Positions 22,101 through 25,535 of a DNA stretch of 25,535 nt are shown here, in pieces (position 1 is the stretch's first letter; every line of letters begins with the position of its first letter). Source of the stretch: Phallusia fumigata (taxonomy: Eukaryota > Chordata > Ascidiacea > Phlebobranchia > Ascidiidae); the NCBI GenBank assembly GCA_008931825.1, contig QXVZ01033149.1, positions 1-25,535 of the forward strand. Reading direction: 5' to 3'. The position numbers and the translations under genes were made by a program. The notes beneath the pieces were generated by a model that made no database searches, had not been told where the DNA came from, and saw nothing but the letters and a program-made list of their open reading frames with translations.

Positions 22101-25100
22101 AGCACCCCCCATTTCTGTAGCAAACAGAATGGCATGGCCTAAAACCAGCACACACCCGCATAGGCAGGTTAGTAGAAAAAAACAACTCAAAGTCAACTCA
22201 CCGTTTCCATAACCGTCATGACGAGGTCGGGTGGTTTCGCAAAAACTTTGATCTCAGCGATGTCACTTTTATCGAGAGCGTCGAGCGCTTTGTTGGCGCC
22301 GTGCAGAACCGGAAGAGCTTCGTCTAAATCCTTCTGCGCGTCGTCGGCGATCGCTTGTGTCTCCTCCGCTTTCACCTTCGCCACCGCCTCGTCCTCGAGA
22401 ACCACTTTGCGCACCTGTGACGTCACACATAGACCGTTATGACGTCATAGGTACACGGATTAGAGCCACGTTCTATTGTAAATGTGTAATGACGTCACAA
22501 TCCCGCTATATCGTCCCCCAAAAAATAGTGACGTAGATGCGACGTCATTTTTCCCTGATTACATGTTTGAAAATTGTTGATGTATTCAACTTTACATTTC
22601 ATAAGTGTTATTTTATCTACAATGACGTGATAAACTGAATTTTGGCAACAAATGACCTAACGAAATACTTTGACTTTGTTGTAGAGTTGGTCACAGTTTT
22701 TTGCAAACATTTGTTTCACATCAAAGTCTCACTTATTTTCCCGCGGTTAAATTTAAACACAATGCGTGCACGTGATGGGTTGAAACCCGGTCACCTGATC
22801 AGCCTTCTCCTGATCCACAGCAAGTTTTTCCATCAGTTCTTCAGTTTCGACACTTTTTCGTTTCAACTCCGGTTCGAGAGCGGTCAGTTCCTCTTGCATC
22901 GAATCCACCAAGTCGTTCGTCTCAAGAAGTTTGCTCAAACCCGTCTGGGGGAGAAAAATTTTTAAGAATTCGGTACATTATGACGTCACAATAGGCAGGG
23001 CGCTATATTTTTATTGTATTCTTTTGTTTTTATCCGCCATATTTTAGCATTTTTTTATTCTGTTTTTATTCTTTCCACTTCGCACATGTGAAAGCGACCA
23101 ATAAGCCAACTAATAAAGTTTAACACCAAATCCAAAACATTGACGTCACTTTTTTAACTCTGGTTCATCCACCAACTCTATTAGTGTTCGTGTTGAGGCA
23201 AAAACATATTTAACCTCAGTTTGTTATTGTACCTTAAACCTGTCCCTCGCGGTGACGAGTTGTTTACGCTTTTCTTGCAACATCGTCAAGTAGAGGTTGA
23301 TTAGCTCCAGGTATGACGTAGGTGTTGTGTAATAATGACGTCGCAGTTCCTTGTAGAACCTGAGAAGCAGTTGTATTCAAACTGGTTTAAAACAGGTAAA
23401 TCAACTGATTGTAAGGTTTAAGGGGGCTAAAAATTCCTCGATTTTGGGCGGCAATCCTTTCATTTAAAAGTGGACGTTGTTTTTTCGGTATTGTTTAAGA
23501 TCTTTCTTTTGAGCCAACATTAAAACATAAATCCAAATCCTATTCACCAGATTATGCAAACATAAAAAAAATGGAAACTACTGCTTAAAATTTGGTGAAA
23601 AACAAGCGTTAAGAGGCTCAAAACGTGGAAACTCAACACAGATGATTTAAAGGAACAACAACAACATAAAACTTACTTTTCAGCCATCGTATTCACGCTA
23701 ATATGGATTTCCACGCACAGTTTGGATATTTTCTCCTTCATACTATCCTCAAGGTCATGAACTGGACCCAGAAAATTCTGTGACACGCTCAACAGCGCCT
23801 CCTCTGGCCACTGGACGAACCTACAACACATGTAGAATCGTCAGGTTCAGGGTTCGAACCCCAAGATGGATGTACAGCGCTGGGTAATTTTGCATTGAGT
23901 ATTATTGAGTTGGCGCTTATGTTTTAAAGAGTAGATTTCTAGATAATCCAAAACTCAGCTACCAGAGAGTTTGTATATAGTGAATACATTGTAATGCAAA
24001 CGTTTCAACAATCGCTGTTGTCATCATTAGTTTGCATTACAACTCATTCACTTTGTACAAGTTCTCTGGTAGTTATGTTCTTAATTAAGCAACTCTTCCA
24101 GTGTGTGCAAGTTGTGATTATTTTTGACCAGAAATTTACCACGCACCGACAGTTTGAAACCAAGTTAAGGCTTCCATAAAAACCAAAAAAAACAGCAATT
24201 ATCACAATTGGACAACATCCCATCAGGAAACCATTTTGTACTTATAAGGGATTAATTTTGCTGCTGGCAAATCTACTTTATTCAGAACGCTTATCGCTGT
24301 TGAATTTAACTAATCGTTTGAAAAAACATAAATAAAAAAAGTGTTTGTTGTTTCTATGGCAATATAAGGGTAATCCCCACCAGTCGATCGTGCAGCAGTT
24401 AACCAATGAAGGAAACATTCGACATCTCGCCCGGAAAGCGTCGCCGACAGGAGACATGCAAACCACGATGTGGAGATTTTGACGAACTCTGCAAAAAAAT
24501 GCTCTAACTTAATTCAAAAAAATATATCTTTTGGCTGACCGCTTGGTTCGTTGATAATTAAAAAACATTATTTGTGATAAAGTTTTTTATGAATATAATT
24601 GACGATATTTAATTTTTATGATGATGCATATTGAAAAATCAAAACAGTAGTCGGTTTTTTGGGAACTAAGGATTCTAAACTAAATTTTCCGTTTGTTGAT
24701 AATTCACTTTGATGACGTCACATCACAGTCACGTTTAAATATCAAAAGGTGCGTACATTAAAATTAAGACCCTAAGCACAAACAATTCACGGTTTTAAAC
24801 TGTCTTAATAAGGAGACAAAAGCCAGTACTTGTGTGTAAAACATTTTCTACGTTTCGACAATCGCTGTTACTGGCCTGTATTTCTTGATGGGCCCATTTC
24901 CCAAGCCTGTGCATTAAAAACTCGCAACCAAACGGAGATGAAACAAAACGTACCTAGCGATGAAGTGCTGGTACACCCCGTCCCTGTCACCCTCGGAAAT
25001 ACCGAAGTTTTTGGCGAAAGGTCGAATAGCGGCAAGCACTTGTTCAAGTTCGTCCTTCTCGAACAGGTTCGGTACTTCCCCCGAGTTGAGAATGTTGTTG

Positions 25101-25129
25101 ATGTCTTCGAGGAATTCTTCTTGCACGAT
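3967..25129 (-). CDS. DNAH6: Axonemal inner-arm dynein heavy chain, DNAH6-like, C-terminal ~1623 codons in 30 exons (gene incomplete at both ends)
   Basis: Motor subunit of a single-headed inner-arm axonemal dynein. It hydrolyses ATP to slide doublet microtubules in cilia and sperm flagella. Joined exons on the minus strand: 25129-24954, 24488-24381, 23820-23677, 23359-23233, 22944-22795, 22414-22202, 21875-21699, 21136-20945, 20761-20648, 20268-20110, 19100-18925, 18551-18386, 17971-17843, 17215-17100, 16305-16108, 15641-15470, 15040-14834, 14333-14193, 13581-13444, 13014-12798, 12372-12252, 11535-11430, 10611-10465, 8533-8325, 7744-7573, 6876-6686, 6287-6125, 5606-5453, 4525-4362, 4189-3967. 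All introns are GT-AG and the frame stays open throughout. Order: end of AAA4 (codons 1-140), stalk CC1 (~150-300), microtubule-binding tip (~310-380), CC2 (~385-470), AAA5 (~480-640), AAA6 (~680-1190), C-terminal domain (~1200-1623). Family hallmarks include [46 protein letters not shown] and [10 protein letters not shown]. The exon sequences fit DNAH6 better than DNAH3/7/12 as I remember them, but no alignment was run. N-terminal exons lie beyond the window; the terminal exon was not found. Confidence 0.88.
4362..4525 (-). CDS. DNAH6: DNAH6-like exon 29 of window: C-terminal domain
   Basis: Encodes [40 protein letters not shown] and [12 protein letters not shown]. Acceptor TTCCAG; donor GTTTGC is weak but keeps phase 0 with exon 30. 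Part of it overlaps longer false frames that run into the intron. Confidence 0.9.
4526..5452. other. Intron 28/29 (927 bp)
   Basis: Between the exons at 5453-5606 and 4362-4525. AT-rich with small local inverted repeats around 4690-4760. I see no gene, RNA or recognisable transposon in it. Confidence 0.7.
5453..5606 (-). CDS. DNAH6: DNAH6-like exon 28 of window: C-terminal domain
   Basis: Encodes [20 protein letters not shown], then [20 protein letters not shown] and [10 protein letters not shown]. The W-SYPSLKPL-SW and ISGFFFPQ motifs are C-terminal landmarks. Acceptor GTTTCAG; donor GTTCGA, phase 1 in the Gly codon that follows FFPQ. Confidence 0.93.
5607..6124. other. Intron 27/28 (518 bp) with tRNA T-arm-like pieces
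   Basis: Holds GCGGGTTCGAACCCC near 5667 and GGGATTTGAACCACC near 6099. Both match the tRNA B-box (GGTTCRANNCC, on one strand or the other). No full cloverleaf could be folded by eye. Confidence 0.55.
6125..6287 (-). CDS. DNAH6: DNAH6-like exon 27 of window: C-terminal domain
   Basis: Encodes [40 protein letters not shown] and [10 protein letters not shown]. The N-LTTVL-QE--RFN/K-LL motif is typical. Acceptor CTCACTCAG; donor GTACGA. It exits at phase 0. Confidence 0.93.
6686..6876 (-). CDS. DNAH6: DNAH6-like exon 26 of window: C-terminal domain
   Basis: Encodes [40 protein letters not shown] and [15 protein letters not shown]. The ILEVQPR-S-GG-GK-SD-IV motif is shared by the family. Acceptor CTCTTCAG; donor GTGAGT, phase 2. 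A frame upstream of the acceptor is intron and repeat, so it is left out. Confidence 0.9.
6908..7015 (+). repeat. Interspersed repeat, + copy of a pair
   Basis: Shares TTTATTTCGCTTGGTGAA, ATAGCGACACAATTGCACTA and GCCGGAAATAGCTGCGCAAC, ending GTTATGAGGCGCGAAAA, with the reverse complement of 18789-18905. It starts ~30 bp outside the exon 26 acceptor. Probably a short non-autonomous element; family not recognised. Confidence 0.85.
7147..7510 (+). mobile_element. hAT-like MITE remnant (copy 1, internally repeated)
   Basis: Starts CAGTGGTACTTAACC, a typical hAT-type terminal sequence. It continues GTGGTAA-TCCCCACATGTG and GTTTTA-AT-GAGT-GACAG, and ends GTGAAAAAAAAC. A partly duplicated section begins near 7350. 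The second copy is at 12015. No transposase is present. Confidence 0.6.
7573..7744 (-). CDS. DNAH6: DNAH6-like exon 25 of window: C-terminal domain
   Basis: Encodes [40 protein letters not shown] and [14 protein letters not shown]. The P-E-FG-H-NA motif is typical of dynein C-termini. Acceptor TTGTCCAG; donor GTGTGA. It exits at phase 0. Confidence 0.92.
7930..7977 (+). repeat. Element fragment ending in a run of 20 C
   Basis: AGTACTTGTGTGTAAAACAT then TTTCTACG matches 24826-24852, but here it is cut off by 20 consecutive C residues at 7958-7977. Such a run is prone to length change and to sequencing error. Confidence 0.8.
8184..8292. mobile_element. Foldback MITE (~109 bp)
   Basis: Long imperfect inverted repeat. 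CTGCCAGAGAACTTGTATAT opens it and the complement of GTACAGGTTCTCTAACAG closes it; inside, ATAGTGAATACATT pairs with AATGTATTCACTAT. The same family is at 23959-24072, and half elements lie in the repeat block (from about 914, 1566 and 3700). Confidence 0.8.
8325..8533 (-). CDS. DNAH6: DNAH6-like exon 24 of window: C-terminal domain
   Basis: Encodes [30 protein letters not shown] and the landmark [14 protein letters not shown], then QRCLRTILS. This is the start of the C-terminal ring-capping domain. Acceptor GAAACAG; donor GTAACT, phase 2. It is preceded by the longest intron of the window (1931 bp). Confidence 0.93.
8534..10464. other. Longest intron (1931 bp), repeat-rich and locally CpG-rich
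   Basis: Between exons 24 and 23. Contains hAT-like ends (near 8608 and 8930), an NRF-1-type palindrome at 9545-9556, and two related segments near 9820-9945 and 9978-10100. These two share GCACCACAAACG and AATCCCAATGTTTGC. The 70-80 residue frames on the + strand here have no recognisable motif, so I call no gene. Confidence 0.7.
9545..9556. promoter_or_regulatory. Candidate NRF-1 site
   Basis: CGCGCATGCGCA fits the NRF-1 consensus YGCGCAYGCGCR at every position. It is in the intron between exons 24 and 23, about 1.05 kb from the X-box array. Use in vivo is inference; single matches occur by chance only rarely in AT-rich sequence. Confidence 0.4.
10465..10611 (-). CDS. DNAH6: DNAH6-like exon 23 of window: end of AAA6, start site embedded in an X-box
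   Basis: Forty-nine codons: [17 protein letters not shown], then [20 protein letters not shown] and CFFHAAIQ. The motif [10 protein letters not shown] is conserved. The acceptor TTGCTAG|GTAAC is itself the last unit of the 31-bp X-box array next door, so the first bases of this exon are part of the repeat. Donor GTAAAT. Phase 0 at both ends. Confidence 0.92.
10607..10960 (+). promoter_or_regulatory. Tandem array of 12 RFX X-box motifs (31-bp period)
   Basis: X-box cores start at 10607, 10638, 10669, 10700, 10731, 10762, 10794, 10826, 10857, 10888, 10917 and 10948. Ten read GTT(A)CC-T-AGCAAC (the 10917 unit has GTTTCC). Two, at 10762 and 10794, have the 2-nt spacer form GTTACCATAGCAAC. Eleven match the RFX consensus GTNRCC-N(0-3)-RGYAAC exactly. 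Linkers are AAGAAGCGACAAGCGTTG-like and vary. The period of 31 bp is about three helical turns. RFX2/RFX3-type factors activate ciliary genes, and the host gene is a ciliary dynein, so a regulatory role is plausible. It may equally be a minisatellite that grew from one splice-site sequence. Confidence 0.6.
10607..10980 (+). repeat. 31-bp minisatellite, 12 units
   Basis: The repeat underlying the X-box array. Unit GTTACCTAGCAAC plus an 18-nt linker; unit lengths 31,31,31,31,31,32,32,31,31,29,31. The last unit decays after AAGAAGCGTCACTCAAG. The lowest-coordinate unit overlaps the first bases of exon 23. Confidence 0.95.
11385..11429 (-). repeat. tRNA T-arm-like fragment against the exon 22 donor
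   Basis: On the gene strand GTGGG-TTCGAAT-CCCAC forms a perfect 5-bp stem with a 7-nt loop and contains a B-box. No A-box or acceptor stem lies at tRNA spacing, so this is likely a remnant of a tRNA-derived SINE and not a tRNA gene. Confidence 0.5.
11430..11535 (-). CDS. DNAH6: DNAH6-like exon 22 of window: AAA6
   Basis: Encodes [20 protein letters not shown] and [16 protein letters not shown]. The [13 protein letters not shown] motif is the family's. The acceptor is CTCCCAG. The donor GTTGGT lies directly against a tRNA T-arm-like sequence. It enters at phase 2 and exits at phase 0. Confidence 0.9.
12015..12217 (+). mobile_element. hAT-like MITE remnant (copy 2)
   Basis: Starts CAGTGGTACTTAACC, as at 7147, followed by GTGGTAAATCCCCACATGTG. 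It ends in GGTGAAAAAAAACC 35 bp before exon 21. Non-coding, short and without a transposase. Confidence 0.6.
12252..12372 (-). CDS. DNAH6: DNAH6-like exon 21 of window: AAA6 core
   Basis: Encodes [20 protein letters not shown] and [19 protein letters not shown]. The [10 protein letters not shown] motif is invariant across dynein heavy chains. The acceptor is GACGTCACAG, the same palindrome-plus-CAG arrangement as exon 6. The donor is GTGAGT, phase 2. Confidence 0.92.
12798..13014 (-). CDS. DNAH6: DNAH6-like exon 20 of window: AAA6 core
   Basis: Encodes [40 protein letters not shown] and [16 protein letters not shown], ending ISLGQG. The LSTGSDP motif is the family's AAA6 signature. Acceptor TTGCAG; donor GTTCGG, leaving at phase 1 inside a Gly codon. 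Another frame of this exon is a shadow. Confidence 0.93.
13046..13172 (-). mobile_element. hAT-like MITE remnant, family B (minus copy)
   Basis: Reverse complement starts CAGTGGTTTCCCACTGG, runs through GGAATTTCCACTTT and TTCATGACAAGTG, and ends AGACCAGTGGTTCCAAACC. Same family as 15116-15237 and 19176-19280. It begins ~30 bp outside exon 20. Confidence 0.7.
13444..13581 (-). CDS. DNAH6: DNAH6-like exon 19 of window: AAA6, proline-rich insert
   Basis: Forty-six codons. The first half is proline-rich ([18 protein letters not shown]) and unlike the basic/acidic linker I recall at this place in vertebrate DNAH6. The second half, [15 protein letters not shown], is the conserved helix. Acceptor CTCATCAG; donor GTGAGA. 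Phase 0 at both ends. Confidence 0.88.
13582..14192. other. Intron 18/19 (611 bp)
   Basis: Begins (exon 19 side) with two TGACGTCA palindromes at 13597 and 13618, followed by a related TGACGTTA near 13639. The rest is AT-rich. A run near 14010-14100 (TTCTCAGGGTC and GACCCCCAGAA) may be the ends of a short element; not certain. Confidence 0.5.
14193..14333 (-). CDS. DNAH6: DNAH6-like exon 18 of window: AAA6
   Basis: Forty-seven codons: [20 protein letters not shown], then [18 protein letters not shown] and PEKWENYS. This is a weakly conserved part of AAA6. It is anchored by exact phase 0 splicing (GTTTCAG acceptor, GTAAGC donor) and by position between exons 17 and 19. Confidence 0.8.
14834..15040 (-). 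CDS. DNAH6: DNAH6-like exon 17 of window: AAA6
   Basis: Sixty-nine codons: [35 protein letters not shown] and [20 protein letters not shown]. The RGLFE-HKL-FSFM-C motif is conserved in all dynein heavy chains. The acceptor is TACGTCACAG. The donor GTAAAC is followed 11 nt later by TGACGTCA. Phase 0 at both ends. Confidence 0.92.
15116..15237 (+). mobile_element. hAT-like MITE remnant, family B
   Basis: CCAGTAGTTCCCAACCTGGG, GGAATTTCCACTTT, TATTCATGATAAGTGTAG, then AGACTAGTGGTTCCAAACG. Copy of the elements at 13046-13172 (inverted) and 19176-19280. Non-coding. Confidence 0.7.
15306..15402. repeat. Inverted repeat with 18-bp arms
   Basis: GTTGACAGAATCAGTCAG at 15306-15323 pairs, with two mismatches, with the complement of CTGTCTGATTCTGTCAGC at 15385-15402; the loop is ~61 nt. 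It lies in the intron between exons 17 and 16. Probably a short foldback element. Confidence 0.65.
15470..15641 (-). CDS. DNAH6: DNAH6-like exon 16 of window: AAA6
   Basis: Encodes [40 protein letters not shown] and then a more variable [13 protein letters not shown]. The [14 protein letters not shown] motif is diagnostic for the dynein AAA6 region. Acceptor CACTCGCAG; donor GTAAAA, exiting at phase 0. Confidence 0.9.
16108..16305 (-). CDS. DNAH6: DNAH6-like exon 15 of window: AAA6 linker helices
   Basis: Encodes [40 protein letters not shown] and [19 protein letters not shown]. This charged helical stretch leads into AAA6. It was found by splice-frame reading. Acceptor CAACGCAG; donor GTAAGA. 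Phase 2 on both sides. Confidence 0.88.
16306..17099. other. Intron 14/15 (794 bp)
   Basis: AT-rich sequence without a gene or repeat that I recognise. The 69-residue minus frame at 16370-16579 has no family motif and lies wholly inside the intron. Confidence 0.6.
17100..17215 (-). CDS. DNAH6: DNAH6-like exon 14 of window: AAA5 to AAA6 linker
   Basis: Encodes [20 protein letters not shown] and [19 protein letters not shown]. The acceptor is GTTGCCAG|GTAACC. The whole junction matches the RFX X-box consensus GTNRCC-N-RGYAAC on the + strand at 17211-17223. The donor GTGGGT leaves at phase 2. Confidence 0.92.
17211..17223. promoter_or_regulatory. Single X-box match across the exon 14 splice acceptor
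   Basis: GTTACC-T-GGCAAC fits GTNRCC-N-RGYAAC exactly. On the gene strand it is GTTGCCAG|GTAAC, so half is the intron end and half codes for Val-Thr. About one such match per 25 kb could arise by chance, so function is uncertain. Confidence 0.35.
17216..17842. other. Intron 13/14 (627 bp) with two B-box-like sites
   Basis: AAGGTTCGAATCTC near 17309 and GGGATTCGAACCCATG near 17558 are in opposite orientation, about 250 bp apart. Both resemble tRNA B-boxes without a complete tRNA. Nothing else seen. Confidence 0.5.
17843..17971 (-). CDS. DNAH6: DNAH6-like exon 13 of window: AAA5
   Basis: Forty-three codons: [20 protein letters not shown] then [18 protein letters not shown], the late AAA5 segment (the [14 protein letters not shown] motif is shared by all dynein heavy chains). 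Acceptor TTCCGCAG; donor GTGAGA. Phase 0 at both ends. Confidence 0.93.
18386..18551 (-). CDS. DNAH6: DNAH6-like exon 12 of window: AAA5
   Basis: Encodes [40 protein letters not shown] and [13 protein letters not shown]. This region of AAA5 packs against the stalk base. The acceptor is CACCTAG and the donor GTGGGG. It enters at phase 2 and leaves at phase 0. Confidence 0.92.
18789..18905 (-). repeat. Interspersed repeat, inverted copy of the pair
   Basis: Reverse complement of the element at 6908-7015 with a few small differences. It lies ~20 bp from the donor of exon 11. Both copies lie in introns close to exon edges, and they are ~12 kb apart in opposite orientation. Confidence 0.85.
18925..19100 (-). 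CDS. DNAH6: DNAH6-like exon 11 of window: AAA5
   Basis: Encodes [39 protein letters not shown] and the hallmark [15 protein letters not shown] of the AAA5 module. Acceptor TTATTTCAG; donor GTAAAT, exiting at phase 2. The preceding intron is one of the longer ones (1009 bp). Confidence 0.92.
19176..19280 (+). mobile_element. hAT-like MITE remnant, family B
   Basis: GGAGGAATTTCCACATTAAA, TAATCATGATAAGTGCAG, then GTAGACCAGTGGTTTCAAAG and TTTTAATATTA as at 15116. Another hAT-type end, GGTTTGGAACCGGTGG, is near 19361. It lies in the 1009-bp intron between exons 11 and 10; the rest of that intron shows nothing I recognise. Confidence 0.65.
20110..20268 (-). CDS. DNAH6: DNAH6-like exon 10 of window: CC2 to AAA5
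   Basis: Encodes [20 protein letters not shown], then [20 protein letters not shown] and WTQTCKEL. This is the end of the stalk and the first part of AAA5. The donor is placed at CTG|GTTCGT because this keeps phase 0 and makes the spacing to exon 11 match the family exactly. A frame 3' of it would soon reach a stop. Confidence 0.85.
20648..20761 (-). CDS. DNAH6: DNAH6-like exon 9 of window: stalk CC2
   Basis: Thirty-eight codons: [20 protein letters not shown] followed by [16 protein letters not shown], the CC2 helix returning to the ring ([12 protein letters not shown] is a family landmark). Acceptor TTCCACAG. The donor GTGTGTGACGTCA contains a TGACGTCA palindrome. Phase 0 at both ends. Confidence 0.9.
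20945..21136 (-). CDS. DNAH6: DNAH6-like exon 8 of window: microtubule-binding domain to stalk CC2
   Basis: Encodes [20 protein letters not shown], the return from the binding tip, then [20 protein letters not shown] and [18 protein letters not shown], the start of the second stalk helix. Acceptor TTCGCACAG; donor GTGAGG-like. Phase 0 at both ends. Confidence 0.93.
21388..21450 (-). mobile_element. tRNA-derived SINE head, degenerate
   Basis: Minus strand reads CAGATGGTTGAGTAGTTCTG (A-box-like), then CTCGCAAGGTTGTGGGTTCT and AATCC (B-box GGTTCTAATCC). Order and spacing are those of a tRNA-like promoter, but the anticodon arm is shortened, so it is a SINE head and not a functional tRNA. It lies in the intron between exons 8 and 7. 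Confidence 0.6.
21699..21875 (-). CDS. DNAH6: DNAH6-like exon 7 of window: microtubule-binding domain
   Basis: Encodes [34 protein letters not shown] and [11 protein letters not shown], the globular microtubule-binding tip of the stalk. The coding frame differs from the longest simple frame at this place. It is fixed by the TTTTCACTCAG acceptor and GTATGT donor, phase 0 at both ends. Confidence 0.9.
22202..22414 (-). CDS. DNAH6: DNAH6-like exon 6 of window: stalk CC1
   Basis: Seventy-one codons continuing the coiled coil: [29 protein letters not shown], and the conserved [18 protein letters not shown] that ends CC1. The acceptor is GACGTCACAG, so a TGACGTCA palindrome sits 3 nt from the exon. 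The donor is GTGAGT. Phase 0 at both ends. Confidence 0.93.
22415..22794. other. Intron 5/6 (380 bp) with three TGACGTCA palindromes
   Basis: TGACGTCA at 22418, 22440 and 22490, plus GCGACGTCATT near 22539. The first is 3 nt from the exon 6 acceptor. No gene seen. Confidence 0.75.
22795..22944 (-). CDS. DNAH6: DNAH6-like exon 5 of window: stalk CC1
   Basis: Fifty codons of charged, heptad-like sequence, including [20 protein letters not shown] and [16 protein letters not shown]. This is the first antiparallel coiled-coil strand that carries signal from the ATPase ring to the microtubule-binding tip. Phase 0 at both ends. Acceptor CCCCAG; donor GTGACC. Confidence 0.92.
23233..23359 (-). CDS. 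DNAH6: DNAH6-like exon 4 of window: AAA4 to stalk CC1
   Basis: Encodes [20 protein letters not shown] and then [20 protein letters not shown], the conserved entry to the first stalk helix (the TPTSYLELI motif is typical of dynein heavy chains). The acceptor is TTCTCAG and the donor GTACAA, exiting at phase 0. Confidence 0.9.
23677..23820 (-). CDS. DNAH6: DNAH6-like exon 3 of window: end of AAA4
   Basis: Completes the Trp codon split from exon 2, then reads [20 protein letters not shown] and ends in NTMAEK. This is the helical end of AAA4 leading to the stalk. The acceptor is TTGTAG and the donor GTAAGT, phase 2 at both ends. It has no long simple open frame because it is short, and was found by splice-frame reading. 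Confidence 0.88.
23959..24072. mobile_element. Foldback MITE (~114 bp)
   Basis: Ends CTACCAGAGAGTTTGTA and TACAAGTTCTCTGGTAG pair at 15 of 17 positions. The centre reads GTTTCAACAATCGCTGTTGT, as in the half elements near 957, 1609 and 3744. It sits in the intron between exons 2 and 3. No coding capacity. Confidence 0.82.
24381..24488 (-). CDS. DNAH6: DNAH6-like exon 2 of window: AAA4
   Basis: Encodes [19 protein letters not shown] and then [15 protein letters not shown], the strongly conserved AAA4 strand and arginine-finger neighbourhood of dynein heavy chains. The acceptor is TTTTTTTGCAG. The donor is GTGGGG, with phase 2 on both sides. Confidence 0.9.
24822..24875. repeat. Small foldback element (54 bp)
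   Basis: GCCAGTA at one end and TACTGGC at the other. It shares CTTGTGTGTAAAACATTTTC with 7932-7953 and TCGACAATCGCTGTT with the MITE centre. It lies ~80 bp outside exon 1. Confidence 0.6.
24954..25129 (-). CDS. DNAH6: DNAH6-like exon 1 of window: AAA4
   Basis: Encodes codons 1-59 of the visible part, including [18 protein letters not shown] and [16 protein letters not shown], a conserved AAA4 segment. The acceptor is TTTCAG before ATC (phase 0). The donor is GTACGT after GCT AG (phase 2). The long + strand frame across this exon is an antisense shadow. Confidence 0.9.
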
Positions 25130-25535
25130 CTGAAACACGATTGTGACGTCGTGATGAGTAAACAAAGTGAAAGTTACGTGATTCTGGATGTTTTTTTATT
25201 TCTTGTCAAAATGATTACTAGACCTTTCTGCCAGAGACCTGCATTGGTCGTTTATGTGTTTAGTAAAATTTTCACAAAACAGGGGTTTCGCATCAAATTG
25301 TGGAAACAAGTTTGAGCAAGTAAAAATGTTTGGTTAGGGACAACACCTTGTCAATCAGCAGACAACCAGGGATGCTAGGTAGGGAAAAAATTAGTAGGAT
25401 AGTAGCTAAAATCCAAATTAGGAATTTGTGACTTGGAAATTTGGAGAGGTCGCTCAAGGGTTTAGGTTGTAAAAGTGGTTGGTTTGAAACAGCGCCTCTC
25501 GAATCAGAAAAGACAAAGTTTGCTTGGAAGCAAAT
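25130..25535. other. Upstream intron (partial)
   Basis: Expected to separate exon 1 of this window from the preceding AAA4 exon, which in the family ends just before IVQEEF. I found no dynein exon, other gene or repeat here. Confidence 0.65.

Noticed and set aside
24830..25315. 161-residue + strand frame over exon 1
   Set aside because: It is antisense to a conserved dynein exon (24954-25129) with correct splice sites; the + product has no recognisable motif.

Overview
This window looks like nuclear DNA from an invertebrate, most likely an ascidian such as Ciona. The signs are AT-rich introns of a few hundred bases, GT-AG splice sites, many short foldback and hAT-like repeat remnants, and one long conserved animal gene. 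The species call is an inference. The protein match is much firmer.

Almost the whole window is one gene on the minus strand: the C-terminal ~40% of an axonemal dynein heavy chain, best matched (from memory of the family) to DNAH6, a single-headed inner-arm dynein. I could join 30 exons from 25129 down to 3967. Every junction has AC/CT on the + strand (GT-AG on the gene strand), and the phases are consistent throughout, giving 4870 nt or about 1623 codons. Read from high to low coordinate they encode the end of AAA4, stalk helix CC1, the microtubule-binding tip, stalk helix CC2, AAA5, AAA6 and the C-terminal domain. The N-terminal part lies beyond 25535. The last ~30-35 codons and the stop codon are not visible.

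Positions 1-3966 lie downstream of the last visible exon and are repetitive. They hold a ~197-bp satellite array (1932-2850) and three near-copies of a ~1-kb repeat block. Two single Ns (1119 and 1931) mark joins. The piece between them carries a 99-bp duplicate of the last visible exon, which suggests a misplaced second haplotype rather than real biology.

The most interesting element is in the intron between the exons at 11430-11535 and 10465-10611. It is a 31-bp tandem array of 12 units, each carrying an RFX-type X-box (GTTACC-T/AT-AGCAAC). RFX factors are the master regulators of ciliary genes, and this is a ciliary dynein gene. The first X-box straddles the 3' splice site of the next exon. 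A perfect NRF-1-type palindrome lies ~1 kb away in the next intron. The window also holds 16 perfect TGACGTCA palindromes, far above chance, several of them a fixed few bases from splice sites.
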